Part shown: positions 52,381 to 63,555 of the stretch, in pieces
How the letters are laid out: every line of letters begins with the position of its first letter
How positions within the stretch are numbered: the first letter of the stretch is position 1
Assembly (NCBI GenBank): GCA_948474755.1
Contig: CAOLHI010000919.1
Span: forward strand, 186,001-250,000
Direction: 5' to 3'
Length of the DNA: 64,000 nucleotides
Origin: Ctenosaura bakeri
Lineage: Eukaryota > Chordata > Lepidosauria > Squamata > Iguanidae
Translations under genes and position numbers: made by a program
Notes under the pieces: model-generated
Databases searched by the model: none
Told to the model about the DNA's origin: nothing
The model's input: only the letters and a program-made list of their open reading frames with translations

Positions 52381-54203
52381 GAAGACAAACAATAGCCAGA
52401 CAACATTGAAAATTAGGAATCCCCAGCAATTTAAGAAAACCAACCTGCAAGTAATCAAAAGATCCCCCTGGCCATGGAGTGAAACCCCTCTGAATCTCCC
52501 GTTCAGCCTCAAAGCCAAACCACTTGCACTCAGAACATCCCTGAACCACTCCTGCTAATTCCAGGTGAATTGCTGCAGCACACATGTTCTCAAAATAAGT
52601 GTGGCAATCCCACCCTTCCTTTGGTGGGCCAACCCACAAACCACCTGAGCAAAGATGGCACCAAGGACCAGGGGCCACAAGAAAAGAAACCAGAAGTCAA
52701 GACCTGAAAGAGTGTCAGAGGTCCCCTTATGGCAGCCATTTTGGCACACCAGTGTCTGCTGGACCACTGTGCACAGAAACAGAATCAGGAGTGCCAATAT
52801 GAGCATAACAATGGTAAACAGCAACATGAGAAGGAAAGCAAAGCTTAGTCAACAAGGTAGCAATTTTGTCCTTCCGCACGTTCTTGTTCTCAACCCTGCT
52901 ATCATTCTCTGATCCATTCCACCCACAGAAACCTGCTTTTCTGTAACTGACCTGTGTTCTTCTGTCTTTTCCATTCCACTTGCTCCTGAATCACAATTCC
53001 TTTTTGTCTTCAGTTTCCAGGACAGGCAACTGCCCTGGACCAGTATTCCCATGGGATTTGTTGATAGCCTCACTCTCTTTTCTCAATTTTTAAAACCTGT
53101 TCTTGCCTCTATTTCACATCCACATTCCTCTGTGTTTATTCAGTGTATGGATGACTTTACTAATTTGCTGTGACTCTGAATGAGAATGCAAAGAAGACAT
53201 GGTACACTTCTTGGTAGAAAGAGGCCATAAGGTGTTGGTAAAAAAGCTCTAATTCACTTTGTCTCAAGTTACTTATCTGGGTCGCTCGTTTTTCTAAATT
53301 TCTATATTGTTCTGAAGACCCATTAAAGAAAATTTATTCAATGAGATTGGGACTTGACCTGCTGAGGAGTCAGAGATAGTAACTTGGGTGGCAGTAGAAG
53401 AGCTAGAGAGACTACTAGGAGGGTGATACCAGCCAGCATTTCCCAAAGGTCCATGGAGATAGGGCAACTTATCCTCACCAAAACAACCCAATTCTGGCCA
53501 CTGGTGGTCAGGATTATGACACTATACCCATTCCATACCTTCATTTGGGCTTTTAAGTGCTGGCACCTTCCCTGGCTGGCTATAGATCTTAGTTATTTGA
53601 ACCAAGGACCCATGGAGAAAGATCTGGAATGTTTACCATCCTGGAGGTGTCCACTACACACTCACACAGTAGGGAAAAGGATCGTCTCCAGTTAGGGTGG
53701 TGGAACACAAAAAAGGGGATCCTGCCCTGGTTGAAATTGCTTTTGGAGTCCACAAAGGTCCACCTGGTGGCTGTGGTGGCTATGCCTTGGCTCACAATCA
53801 CACAGAGACTTCCCACAGAGGTAGCCCTATCCAAGTAGAATCTCAGTTCTTCTTCCCAATTTCCCCCTTAGCCAACTGAGCCCCTCCCTTCCCATTTAAG
53901 AATAGATTTTTTAAAAAGCCAGGATGACTCTTACCACCAACTGGATCTTCAAGGCAAGGAAGCAGAAAACACAGAGTGAAAATGAGATTCTAAATGGATC
54001 TCGTACTCTCTAGTGCGCAGTGCTCTGAGTTGTCTGATTTCATCTTGCACTCCCACCCAACTGGTCTTCAGCATTGCCAGAATGAAGTGGGAATCCCTGG
54101 TGAGAATAGCTCACCCCCGCAAAGAGGGTCCTAGCTCGGTGATCAAATACAGAGATGTGGAGGATCAGTATCCTAGGCTTTATTACACGCACACAGGTAA
54201 AAC
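52381..54203. other. Unrecognised 1.8-kb segment with minus-strand frames
   Basis: No repeat family recognised. The minus strand holds several partly overlapping frames. One of ~90 codons (52827-52555) has a very hydrophobic start (LLFTIVMLILALLILFLC); another (53544-53338) has a hydrophobic ending region. They do not join into one frame, and I see no motif that names a gene. It could be an old retroelement or unconstrained DNA. Confidence 0.35.
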
Positions 54204-54206
54204 TTA

Positions 54207-54312
54207 GGCCAGGTCTGCACTAGACTGTTATAGCACTATTATTCCACTTTCAACATCCTAAGGAATCCTGGGGTTTGCAGTTTATCGAGGGGCCTCAAAG
54301 GCGGACATGGCC
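54207..54312. mobile_element. Harbinger-like MITE (family A), deleted second arm
   Basis: GGCCAGGTCTGCACTAGACT to GGACATGGCC, flanked by TTA on both sides (54204-54206, 54313-54315). Confidence 0.87.
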
Positions 54313-54488
54313 TTAGAGCATGGCCTTAGAGCAAGCAGCTACAAAGAAGTAGCAGCTGCAGGCTCCTAATAGAGCCATTCATGGAACTTTCCAGAACGTG
54401 CCAGCAGAACATTCCAGTAATTGTCAATCACAAATCAGTTACATCAGAGGGCAGACCTGCAGTTTTGCCCAGCAAGAACAATATTAGC

Positions 54489-55266
54489 CAGTGATGTATT
54501 TAAGTCTTTTACTCCAAGTCTCAAGTCAAGTTTCAAGTCTCTACCTTCAAGTCTCAAGTCGAATCTCAAGTCCTTGAAGATACTTTCAAGTCAAGTCTCA
54601 AGTCTACTTTCAGGTCTGGAAGCCACCTTTATACTCCAACCTGTATTCCAGAATTTCCAGACAGAGTCAAATAAATTAACAATTTAAGTAGAGTCAGCCC
54701 TCCACTTTTGTGATTTTGCAATCTGCAGCTTTGGAAGTAAAGAATAGGATTCTTCTTATTTCCCATTTGCAAAGCTGGAGGATTTTTCAGAAGTGAGGAA
54801 TAGGATCCTATCTTACTTCCCATTACTGAAGCTTCAAGAGCTTTAGGTCCTTCCTCCTGAATCCCATTGCCTAACACATTTTCTGTTCCCCTCTGAGATA
54901 TGCGCCGTGCACTGCGGGCACAAGTCTTGCCTTCTGCTCCTAGAAAGAGTTTTAGAAAGCTCCTCCTATATGTAGTGGGGACTGGCTGCTGAGCAGACCT
55001 CAAGCCCATTGCCTAACCCATTTGCTGAGAAATATGTCCACACTTTGGGCTTGAGTCAGATAGTCACATGACCACTAAGTTGTAAGATTTCTGGATGAAT
55101 GTGTTATGTTACTGAACCAAGTGCAGCAAGTCAGTCACTAAAATTATGCACATCTCAAGTCGAATCGAGTCACTGTGTAATTTTTGCCAAGTCAAGTCCG
55201 AGTCGAGTCACTGAAATGACAAGTCTGACTTGAGTCCAAGTCAATCAACTCAAGTCTACATCAGTG
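54489..55266. mobile_element. hAT-like element with AAGTC-rich ends, copy 3
   Basis: 778 bp, CAGTGATGTATTTAAGTC to GTCTACATCAGTG. A perfect 8-bp duplication ATATTAGC flanks it (54481-54488, 55267-55274). It is uninterrupted and full length, so it defines the family. The ends are packed with CAAGTC, AAGTCTC and GAGTC motifs in both orientations. Noncoding. Confidence 0.92.
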
Positions 55267-55352
55267 ATATTAGCAATATTAGCTCGTGCTTACAGATTGT
55301 CATGTACAAGATAACCCCTTGCTCCAAAGAACACGCTCTGAAGTTAGTAGTA

Positions 55353-55705
55353 TGGTCATCCCTCCACATTTGTTAGGGTTAGGGGCACAAAACCCCCGGG
55401 AAAGAGAAAAAAAACGTGAATAACTCTACCCCCCCCCAAACAATATTTAACACACAAAAACACACTATGGATTCCTTTGAGGCATCACGGTTCCTTCACA
55501 AGGCAAAAGTGGCTAGGTGGTGGGGCTTGCTGCCACCCCACACCATTTTTAACAGGGACTTTCAAGCCTCGTTCACAGTTTCTCAGTCTCACAAGGCTTG
55601 CAGTGCCTTTTAAAAATGGCATAGGGAGGCAGCAGAGAGGACAGCAAATAACCCATGAATAATCAAATCTGTAAAAGTGAAACCCACAAATGTGGAAGGT
55701 GACCA
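55353..55705. mobile_element. Tigger-like MITE
   Basis: Ends TGGTCATCCCTCCACATTTG and ATGTGGAAGGTGACCA lie between TA dinucleotides. Shares AGGGGCACAAAACCCCCGG with the 22.7-kb copy. Confidence 0.85.
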
Positions 55706-56215
55706 TAGTTTATTCAAAAGATAGTTAAGGGTAACTTCCACAGAAGTTGCCAGAACTGAAGTTACATTTTCTTATGAGCAATCCATTACAAATTCATGCA
55801 CTCTAAGCTTTCATTGTTTAGCACAACCCTGGATTTCCCAGGCTGGTGTTTTCCCCAAACTTTCTCAACCTTGAGCAGTTGTTGAGTCTCTCCTTTAATC
55901 CCCTCCGTTATGTCAACAGCACATCATTCTCATAATACATTTCGCACTTCTTTTCCCACTTTTGCCCTGCAGCCCCTCCCACTTGTCTGGTGACATTACA
56001 CCAATTCAATACCTACAGCTAATTTGCAGGTAGACTCATGCTTGACAGCAAGCATAGCAGTCAGCAGAATATATGATACGTAACATAAGCACATATATGA
56101 AACCAGGCCCCTTTCTATCTGCCCTATACAATACTATGACATGGAAGCATCGCAATCTGACACACATACACCACCATTTTCCATCAATATTCAACTAATT
56201 TTACACTCTTTCGGG
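55706..56215. other. No recognised feature
   Basis: No family or exon recognised. Confidence 0.4.
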
Positions 56216-56890
56216 CCAGTTCTCCATCAACAGGAAAGTGATTATGAATAGATGGAATAAGAATGCAGCAGCCAAGAAAGCCAACGTGATTCTTGGATGC
56301 ATCAATAGGAATATGGTGTCTAGATCGAGGGAGGTAATGGTGCCACTCTATTCTGCATTGGTTAGACCTCCTCTGGAATACCGTGTCCAGTTCTGGGCAC
56401 CTCAATTCAAGAAAGAGATCAACAAACTGGAGAGTGTTCAGAGGAGGGCAACCAAAATGGTGAAGGGTCTGGAAGCCATGAAGCCCTATGAGGAATGGCT
56501 TGGGGAGCTGGGGATGTTTAGCCTGCAGAAGAGGAGGTTAAGAGAGGACATGATAGCCATGTTTAAATATTTGAAGGGATGTCATGTCGAGGAGGGAGCG
56601 GGTTTGTTTTCCGCTGCTCCAGAGACTAGGACAAGGAGCAATGGATTCAAGCTGCAGGAAAAGAGGTTACACCTAAACATCAGGAAGAACTTCTTGATGA
56701 GAGCCATCCAGAAGTGGAATCTGCAGCCTCAATGGAGTGTGTTGGAGTCTCCTTCTGTGGAGGTTTTTAAGCAAAAGCTGGATGGCTACCTGTTGGGAAT
56801 ACTTTGATGTGTGTTCCTGCATAGCAGCAGGTTGGACTGGATGGCCCCTGGGGTCTCTTCCAACTCTATGATTCTATGATTCTATGAATG
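56216..56890 (+). mobile_element. CR1 LINE 3' end, best preserved copy
   Basis: Coding from upstream of KKANVILGCINRNMV to the stop at 56807, a short 3' UTR, then the CR1 tail ATTCTATGATTCTATGA at about 56869-56885. Low divergence between its sequence and the common core of the other copies suggests a younger insertion. Confidence 0.93.
56238..56807 (+). pseudogene. CR1 ORF2 C-terminal 189 codons, intact frame
   Basis: An uninterrupted 189-codon frame covers the post-RT part of CR1 ORF2: VSRSREVMVPLYSALVRPPL at about codons 27-46, QRRATKMVKGLEAMKPYEEW, then LGMFSLQKRRLREDMIAMFK, HVEEGAGLFSAAPETRTRSN and RKNFLMRAIQKWN. The RT and endonuclease domains are absent because of 5' truncation, so no active protein results. 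The intact frame sets this copy apart from the other six or more CR1 ends here. Confidence 0.9.
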
Positions 56891-58013
56891 TACTGGTCTT
56901 TTTCTTTTCAATACTGTACTGGAATATGTATGTAAATATAGACATGTATCTAACTTATTTCAGTTGTGTGCTTTGATCTAGAATTGTCTTTTATTGCCTA
57001 ACATTGTATAGAGTATTGTCTGCAGAACTGTGCTGGTCTTTGACCATAACAGATTTTCAATACAATATTTAATATCATTGCACAGTCCATTATCCCAAAA
57101 TGGCAGCCATTCCTGGTTTTCATTTTCTTGCTAACGTTTCCTCGGGTCAATCATTGTAGAAAAACTTTGGTTCCTAGTGTCTTTATATATCTGCAATAAC
57201 AGGCTCAGGATTTGCTCAGTAAACTCAGTGGGAGGCTTTGAATTCCCTAGCCATTGGAATGGGTTTTGAGTCAAGTATTGTGCACATACCTTCTCAGTTT
57301 GACTTTTCATTTACAGCAGTCAAACAGAAAATTGTACATTTTGATAGTTCTTGAATAAATAGGTTGCTTTTTGAAAGAGAACCTAGTTTCGTAACTTAAT
57401 AGTTTTCCCAGATATTTTGACAGGCTTTTGTTCATGCTGCTTCCTTTTTTTATAACCTCACAGTCCTGGGGTGCCCTTTATTTGGGGATATTTTGGTCTG
57501 GCAAAAGCATCCTGCAGTTTGAATTTCCAGCAGTCTACCCTTCATTTCAATGTTTCTTCCTCCATTGTTTCTGATTAGCAAAATAATGTCCATGTGGTGA
57601 ACTCCAAAGTTAGAAAATACCCAGGAAGTGCTGAGTGCCACTCTTATTATTGTTAGCAATGGGGCATCTCACACTCTTATAGAAAATGCTCATTGGCAGA
57701 AGACTTCACTCATTGGCAAAAGCTATGAGAGCTGCCTTCTATCTGCTGAGTGACTCATGTTTTGAGTTCTCCCCCATCCAAAATCCACAGAACAGTGATA
57801 TCTTTATTAGGTCAACCAAATTTCGCAAACCAAGTTTGTATAAAAGACACGCAAATGTCTGTGTTCTGAAATACCTTAGGCTGAACTAATAAACCATGGC
57901 AAAGGTTAAAAAGGTTTGTAATTATCAGTATGAAATTTTTGTTGACTCTGGTACATAGTAAGTGTACAACCCAGGAATGGTCAAAATTTTTCACTTTTAT
58001 TTTGGCTTGTTGG
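56891..58013. other. No recognised feature
   Basis: AT-rich, about 1.1 kb, no family recognised. Confidence 0.45.
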
Positions 58014-58210
58014 TAAGGAAGAGTGTGGTATAGTGGTCTGAGTGTTGTACTGTGACCCTGGAGACCAGGGTTTAATTACCCTCTCAGCCATGGGAACCCA
58101 CTTGCTGACCTTGGGCATGTCACACACTCTTAGCCCCAGAAAACCCCATAATAGGGTCACCATAAGGTCCCCTGAAATCAGAAATGAGTTGACGACAACA
58201 ACAACAACGG
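58014..58210 (+). mobile_element. tRNA-derived SINE with BovB-like tail, short-centre form
   Basis: Head AGTGTGGTATAGTGGTCTGA (58021-58040), B-box-like GGGTTTAATTACC, core TGACCTTGGGCATGTCACAC, tail AATGAGTTGACGACAACAAC. A (ACA)n end is present. Confidence 0.9.
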
Positions 58211-58256
58211 AGGAACAATTCCATTGCACAGCCCTCCCTTGTGACCTGATAAAGCT

Positions 58257-58469
58257 CAGTTGCATAGGGATGGGAGGGGGTGATGGAAGCGGTTTGCCCC
58301 AGGCGGCACTGCTTTCGGGGCATCCTGGCCCATAGCCACACCCCCGCATGCCCTGGCCATGCACCGCAGCCATGCTCCCATACACTGTGGCCCTGCCCCC
58401 ACAGACAGTGGCCACGTCTCCCATGCCATGACCCCACCCCCCCTCCACACACTCCAAGCTTCGCCACTG
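58257..58469. mobile_element. Short hAT-like MITE, 213 bp
   Basis: Plus-strand start CAGTTGCATAGGG and end AAGCTTCGCCACTG. It has a perfect 8-bp duplication ATAAAGCT (58249-58256, 58470-58477). Inverted relative of the 157-bp element at 10391-10547. The interior has GGCCATGCACCGCAGCCATG-type short repeats. Confidence 0.9.
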
Positions 58470-58734
58470 ATAAAGCTACATGTCTAATACAAACATGAGA
58501 AGTAGATCATAGTCTGGGGAGGCCTAACTGTCTTTCCCCACTGACAATCCCCCTATGCTGCTGCATTGGTATACCCCTCATTCCTAGATGGCATGATCAA
58601 TGCAATAGAATTTTGGGATTGGTGGTTTTGGGAAAGATATTTATAATTTTCACCCAGAGTGCTCTGTTGCATCAACAAACTACAAACCCCAGGCTTGCCT
58701 AGGATGCAGCCATGGCAATTGAAGTGGAATCACA

Positions 58735-58914
58735 AGCCATTTCCACACTAGACTGTTATAGCGCTATGATTCCACTTTCAACATCCTATGGAATCCTGGG
58801 GTTTGCCGTTTTGGGAGGGGCCAGGCGGCTCCTCCCAAAACTGCAAACCCCAGGATTCCATAGGATGTTGAAAGTGGAATCATAGCGCTATAACAGTCTA
58901 GTGTGGACATGGCC
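58735..58914. mobile_element. Harbinger-like MITE (family A), near-perfect palindrome
   Basis: GCCATTTCCACACTAGACTG to GTGTGGACATGGCC. ACA flanks (58732-58734, 58915-58917). Arms of ~85 bp. Confidence 0.9.
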
Positions 58915-58917
58915 ACA

Positions 58918-59496
58918 GTGCTATCATTGTGTAGCTTGAAGAGGCCCGAGGAGGGTGGAGCTGGGAGGTAACAGAGGAAGGAAGCAGGTAATGGTCAGGT
59001 AAGGGAGCAGGGACAAGAGACCTCTGAATCAAGATTACTATTAATTGTAACTAACTGTAAATAAACCAACCAATTGAAAAGAAGCCCTGAAATTTCAGTA
59101 AAAGAGAACAACGCAATGGGCATCGCAGAGCCTCTGGACGCTCCAGCTCGGGAAAGGGTGGCATACTGTGGACTCAAGCCCTTGCTTTCCCCCTTTGTTC
59201 CTGCTGTTCCAAAAATCTTTTCCTGTCTTGCTGTATACTCTCTCTCTTTTACATCCATGCCCTCTTTTAGGCCCTAAAGTCTAAAGAGTTTTATGTAGCA
59301 GTGTATAGTCTTCTGATTAGAGATCGCTCACATAAGAGTTTGGGAAAAAATAGTTGAAATTAATTTGTTCCCATTTCAAGAAAATTTTCAGCAACAGTTT
59401 TAAAATTTATTTTTTTATTAAAATGCCGACAATATTATTTTTTATGATGATTACTGTTCTTTATCACTCTGATTGTTGTTGGTCATTTCTAGTAAC
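58918..59496. other. No recognised feature
   Basis: No family or exon recognised. Confidence 0.4.
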
Positions 59497-60300
59497 CTAT
59501 CCTACAACAGTCCCAGTCTGGCAGGAACAGTTCAGATTAATCCTCTGTCCTCACACTTTTCCAGCTTCTTTTAAAATGTATCGGATTCTTGCTTCTGCTT
59601 CCCCCTTCCCCCTTTGTCCTCAGCTTTCTTCAATTGCTGCAAACTGGGTTCAAAGGAAAAAAAGGAGTTTGCACTCTGTTACAGTCCTCCCTCCACATTC
59701 ACAAGTTTGACCTTTGCAAATTTGATTATTTGCAAGGCACCTGCTTGCCTCCTCGCCCCCGCCATTTTCCTCCTCCTATTCCCTTGCATTCCTTGCCCCA
59801 GGCTTGCAAGGGTTGTGTTTAAAATGACTGTTCTTTCCACTGCTGGAGGCATGTCCTCTCTGCCATGTGGCTGCACTTTCCTGCTATGTAATGGCTGCTG
59901 ATTGGTCAGGTGCTCTGTTTGCTCTTACTCCTTCCATTTCAACATGGCCACCAGAAGTAACTAGAAGCCAAGTACTCTGCTCTTCTCCCTTTGAGGAGAA
60001 AGTACTGCTAAGCCCTTCACTGGGTCTTTTTTCTCTTCCCACCCAACACTGGGACCAGAGGAAGAGGAATGGGATGGGGGAGCTCTGGAAGGGAATTGCA
60101 AGGGGGGAGGGTATTTGTGATATTTCCACTTTGGTGAGGGTTCTTTGTCCCAACCCTCACAAATGTGGAGGGGCTACTGTAATTCAAAAGAGGGAGAGCA
60201 GAAGAGTGGGTGGAAATTTGCCCTTCCCAGTAGGATCAGGCAAAAGCAAACTGCTGCAGCCTTCCTTACCTAGGTCGTATATTCTTCCTCATTAAAAATC
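59497..60300 (+). mobile_element. Unclassified ~360-bp repeat, copy 5, interrupted
   Basis: The left part 59497-59681 has CAGTCCCAGTCTGGCAGGAA and TTCAATTGCTGCAAACTGGG. The right part from 60180 has TTTGCCCTTCCCAGTAGGAT and CAAAAGCAAACTGCTGCAGC. A Tigger-like MITE lies between. Confidence 0.65.
59682..60179. mobile_element. Tigger-like MITE
   Basis: CAGTCCTCCCTCCACATTC and AATGTGGAGGGGCTACTG between TA dinucleotides (59680-59681, 60180-60181). The interior includes one unit of the minisatellite seen in the 9.8-kb copy (GGGATGGGGGAGCTCTGG). Confidence 0.88.
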
Positions 60301-60389
60301 CTCACATTAGAAACCTTCACAACTCTTGCTTTTTACATGATTCTGCTTGCACTTCTCAGTCTCCCTTTCCTCCTACTTCTTTGCCTTAC

Positions 60390-60436
60390 AAGTAGAGAAA
60401 GTAAAATCCCGGGCAATGCTGGGGATATACGCTAGT
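60390..60436 (+). mobile_element. Helitron 3' end
   Basis: AAAATCCCGGGCAATGCTGG (60403-60422) forms a hairpin, followed by GATATACG and terminal CTAG (60432-60435). Matches the inverse end at 16189-16235. The element body and 5' end are not resolved. Confidence 0.65.
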
Positions 60437-61104
60437 AATCTTATAAAAACTTACAATGATGTCCCATTCCCTTTTATCAATATCTTCATCAACTGTGAAC
60501 AAGATTATTGAGCATGATATGCATAAACTTCTCTGATGTTTATACTTTGGAGGAAGATGGGGAAAACAGTGTTTCTCTATAATCAGCATTCTAACCCTAT
60601 TTCTGTCACCTTTTTCTTTTGCTTCTTCTTGTAATTGTGAAAGGAGTTTCATCTGTCATCCACTGAGGTCTCTCTTTCTTTTGGGCTGCAGATAGTGCCT
60701 TTTTGCATTCTCCCCTACAATGTCTCTGCCTTCAATCCAGAGTTCTTCTGGCACTTGGTCAGTTAGGCTTTATCGTGCAAATCTGTCTGTACATGGTCTT
60801 TAAATTCTACTGGGATGTTCTTCAGGATACATTTTGACACAGTGGTTGATCTTCCTTTACTTTAACTTTTTGAAATTTACAGTTCATGGTCAGTGCTGCA
60901 ATTTGCTTCTGGTCTTATTTTTGCAGAAGGAATAGAGCTTCTCCATCTTCTGCTTCAGTTATATAATCTATTTGTAATTTTTTCCAGTTTGTATTTTATT
61001 ACCTTATCAGTTTAATTTATACGTAACAAATATTTTCTGTAAAAGATGTGAGAGTTGTAACAAGTCACATCGATCAATTAACCATACACACACAACTTTA
61101 GATT
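60437..61104. other. No recognised feature
   Basis: No family or exon recognised. Borders the tandem repeat. Confidence 0.4.
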
Positions 61105-61620
61105 GGTGTGATATGGAGAGCCACAAAAATTCCACAGAAACCACCTCCTTGTGCCCATCCAGACATGGTTTCATGGAAAGTTGATATTCTGGGCCACGTT
61201 TTGTAATACAGAGGTTTGGACCGGATTCTTAGGATTTTTTTTTCTTGGTTTGTTGCATCACTTCCATTTATTTTTCTACAACTGGTGAATTTGGTAAGCA
61301 CGGCTATCGAAAGTGTTGGTATTGTGGGCTATATTCCAGAATACAGATATTTCTTGGAATGGGTAGTAGAAAGTGATTTTTGAGCAATTTCCATCACTTG
61401 TGGCATCACTCCCATCTAGTCTTGTGCATCTACTGAATTTGGTGTCCTTGACTTTCTGAAAAGTTGGCATCCCTGGATGTTTTCTGGATGTTTTGCCTGG
61501 AATGCATTGAAAAAGGTAGCTTTGGTGGGATTTTTGTGGCTTGTGGAGTCTCTTCCATCTAGTCTTGTGTGGTTGGTTAATCTGTTGGGCATGGTACAGC
61601 TGGAACCAGTGCCATCAATG
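61105..61620 (-). repeat. Tandem repeat, three ~145-bp units
   Basis: The unit marker GTTGCATCACTTCCAT / GTGGCATCACTCCCAT / GTGGAGTCTCTTCCAT starts at 61252, 61400 and 61543. It is followed each time by a CTAGTCTTGTG-type and GAATTTGGTG-type block. Between markers are GAAAGTTGATATTCTGGG-type and TTGGCATCCCTGGATG-type blocks. On the minus strand the marker reads LDGSDATS-like in three different frames (RLDGSDATS, RLDGRDSTS, NGSDATN). Origin unknown. Confidence 0.75.
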
Positions 61621-61713
61621 AAACATAATGCCAAGTAAAATGTCTTAATCTTTTAGCTACCACAAGACTCTTTCGTCTTTTTTTTCTCCCCTGCAAAAGA
61701 CTAACGTAACAGA

Positions 61714-61913
61714 GGCCATTTCTGCACTACATTGTCATAGTGCTATTATTCCACTTAACATCCTTTGGAATTCCAGGGTTTGCAGCTTACTGAGGCCAAA
61801 GAGATCCCTGGCTGAGAATTCAAAAGGCCCCTTCCTAAACTGCAAACCCCCAGATTCCATAGGATGTTGAAAGTGGAATAATAGCGCTATAACAGTGTAG
61901 TGCAGAAATGGCC
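61714..61913. mobile_element. Harbinger-like MITE (family A), long form
   Basis: GGCCATTTCTGCACTACATT to GTGCAGAAATGGCC. The centre has GGCTGAGAATTCAAAAGGCC. Flanks AGA and TAA do not match. Confidence 0.88.
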
Positions 61914-62149
61914 TAAGTCTCTGAAAAATCTATTTTCCTTTGTGCAAGAGCACACATACATGCATTCAAAGCAAGTAGCTATCCAGCGAGACACACCTTT
62001 TCCCCGTTAACTTCACTCTTCTAAGAATAGATAGATAGAATCCAAAGAATACTCACCAACAAGTTCTCAGCATCCTGAAAGCAGAGGCAGCCCCTTCATC
62101 TGGGACTGGCCCACCATAGCTATTACATTCATGCAATGCACCTACACAC

Positions 62150-62197
62150 TGCAGGCGACACACTAATGTGTTGCAACACACAGTTTGGAAAGCTCTG
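62150..62197. mobile_element. hAT right-end fragment
   Basis: ACACACAGTTTGGAAAGCTC then TG resembles the right end of the hAT at 15143-15880 (GTCTGGAAAGCTCTG). The left end was not found. Confidence 0.5.
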
Positions 62198-62633
62198 CTC
62201 TACATGTTGAGGGAGCTTTTCGTCCTGTTTTTGGGTCCCCAGGCCATTTTAGCTCCCTTCCTTTGTTTATGGACACCCCCTATCATTAAAAAAATGCTGT
62301 ACCTGGACCTAAAATGGTTGTGAGGGCCTATAAACATGGTGAAAATGCCCCAAGCCCCTAGAAGCCATTCATAACGCATTTTTTTAATGTATTATTTTTT
62401 GGTGGTGGGGTTGTATGGCCATCCATGTTCTCCTGGGAGGGCTAATGCACAACCCTGGACTCTTGGTTGCACACCCATGACTTAGATGTATTTCTTTGTA
62501 ATTTTATCTGGCTGACATCTACAAAATTCATGTCCTTAGGATCCCCTGTACTTTTGAAAGGAAGCACAGCAATGGTGCAGTGGTGATGATGGTGGCAGCT
62601 ACAACAGTACTTCCCCCAGCGAGTTGCTCCACA

Positions 62634-62660
62634 TGTGTGTGTGTGTGTGTGTGTGTGTGT
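62634..62660. repeat. (GT)n microsatellite
   Basis: About 13 uninterrupted GT dinucleotides, followed by imperfect GTGT stretches. Confidence 0.95.
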
Positions 62661-63222
62661 ACATGCCTGTGTGTTTGCATAAAGCCAAGCAACTCCAGGT
62701 CCTGCCAAGCTGTGGTTTGCGTATTTTGGAGGAGGGATTGCAGCCCTGTGCCTCACCCTCTCCTAGAATCAAGACCTATTCTTCTCTGCAAAGATGCTAA
62801 TTGTCCAGGAACGCAACTGCCGCTACCAGGGCTCCATAGGCCAATTATCTCATAAGTAGCATCAATAAAGACAAGTCAAGCAGATGGCAAGCAGCCTGGT
62901 TTCCGGATTCCGGCATCAGAGCCATTAACATCACAGAGAGAGAGCTACGGGGATGGGGGCAGGGCAACCCTTCTGAGAAGCCCATCCAGCAGGGAGAGGC
63001 AGCAGATGGGAAGCATCAGGAGCGAGATGGGGATGTGACAGAGAGAGGGCAAGTCCCCCGTGACTGACTGACTGGTTGATTGGGTCTGATTTGGTTTGAT
63101 TGGATCTGATATGGTTTCCCAACCAAAGAATCAACCTCTCTCTAGGACAAACCAGCAAAGGGACTCTGTATCTTTTAATGTTTTTAAGAATCGAGGAGGA
63201 GGAGGAGGGAGTAACAGTAATA

Positions 63223-63423
63223 GGCCATTTCTACAATACACTGTTATAGTGCTATTATTCCACTTTCCACATCCTAAGGAGTCCTGGGGTTTGGAGTTCA
63301 GGAAGGGGCACTTAGAATTCTCAGCCAGAGGCTCTTTGGCTTCAGGAAACTACAAACCCCAGAATTCTACAGGAGGTTGAAAGTGGAATAATAGTGCTAT
63401 AACAGTGTAGGGCGGAAATGGCC
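63223..63423. mobile_element. Harbinger-like MITE (family A), long form
   Basis: GGCCATTTCTACAATACACT to GGCGGAAATGGCC, flanked by ATA on both sides (63220-63222, 63424-63426). 201 bp. Confidence 0.92.
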
Positions 63424-63555
63424 ATAGTTCACTTAGAAGAGAGTCTGGATGCTACTCAAAAGTTGGAGGCGAGCAATCAGTCATAAGCTGATTTTCGTAA
63501 CTCACAAGATAATCCTACAAGGTATCATCTCCCAAATCTATGTAAGGAAATCTGT

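Larger units (their letters stand above)
61917..63219. other. Mostly unrecognised, with a hAT end and a GT repeat
   Basis: Apart from the hAT end (62150-62197) and the GT run (62634-62660), I recognise nothing in this stretch. Confidence 0.4.
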
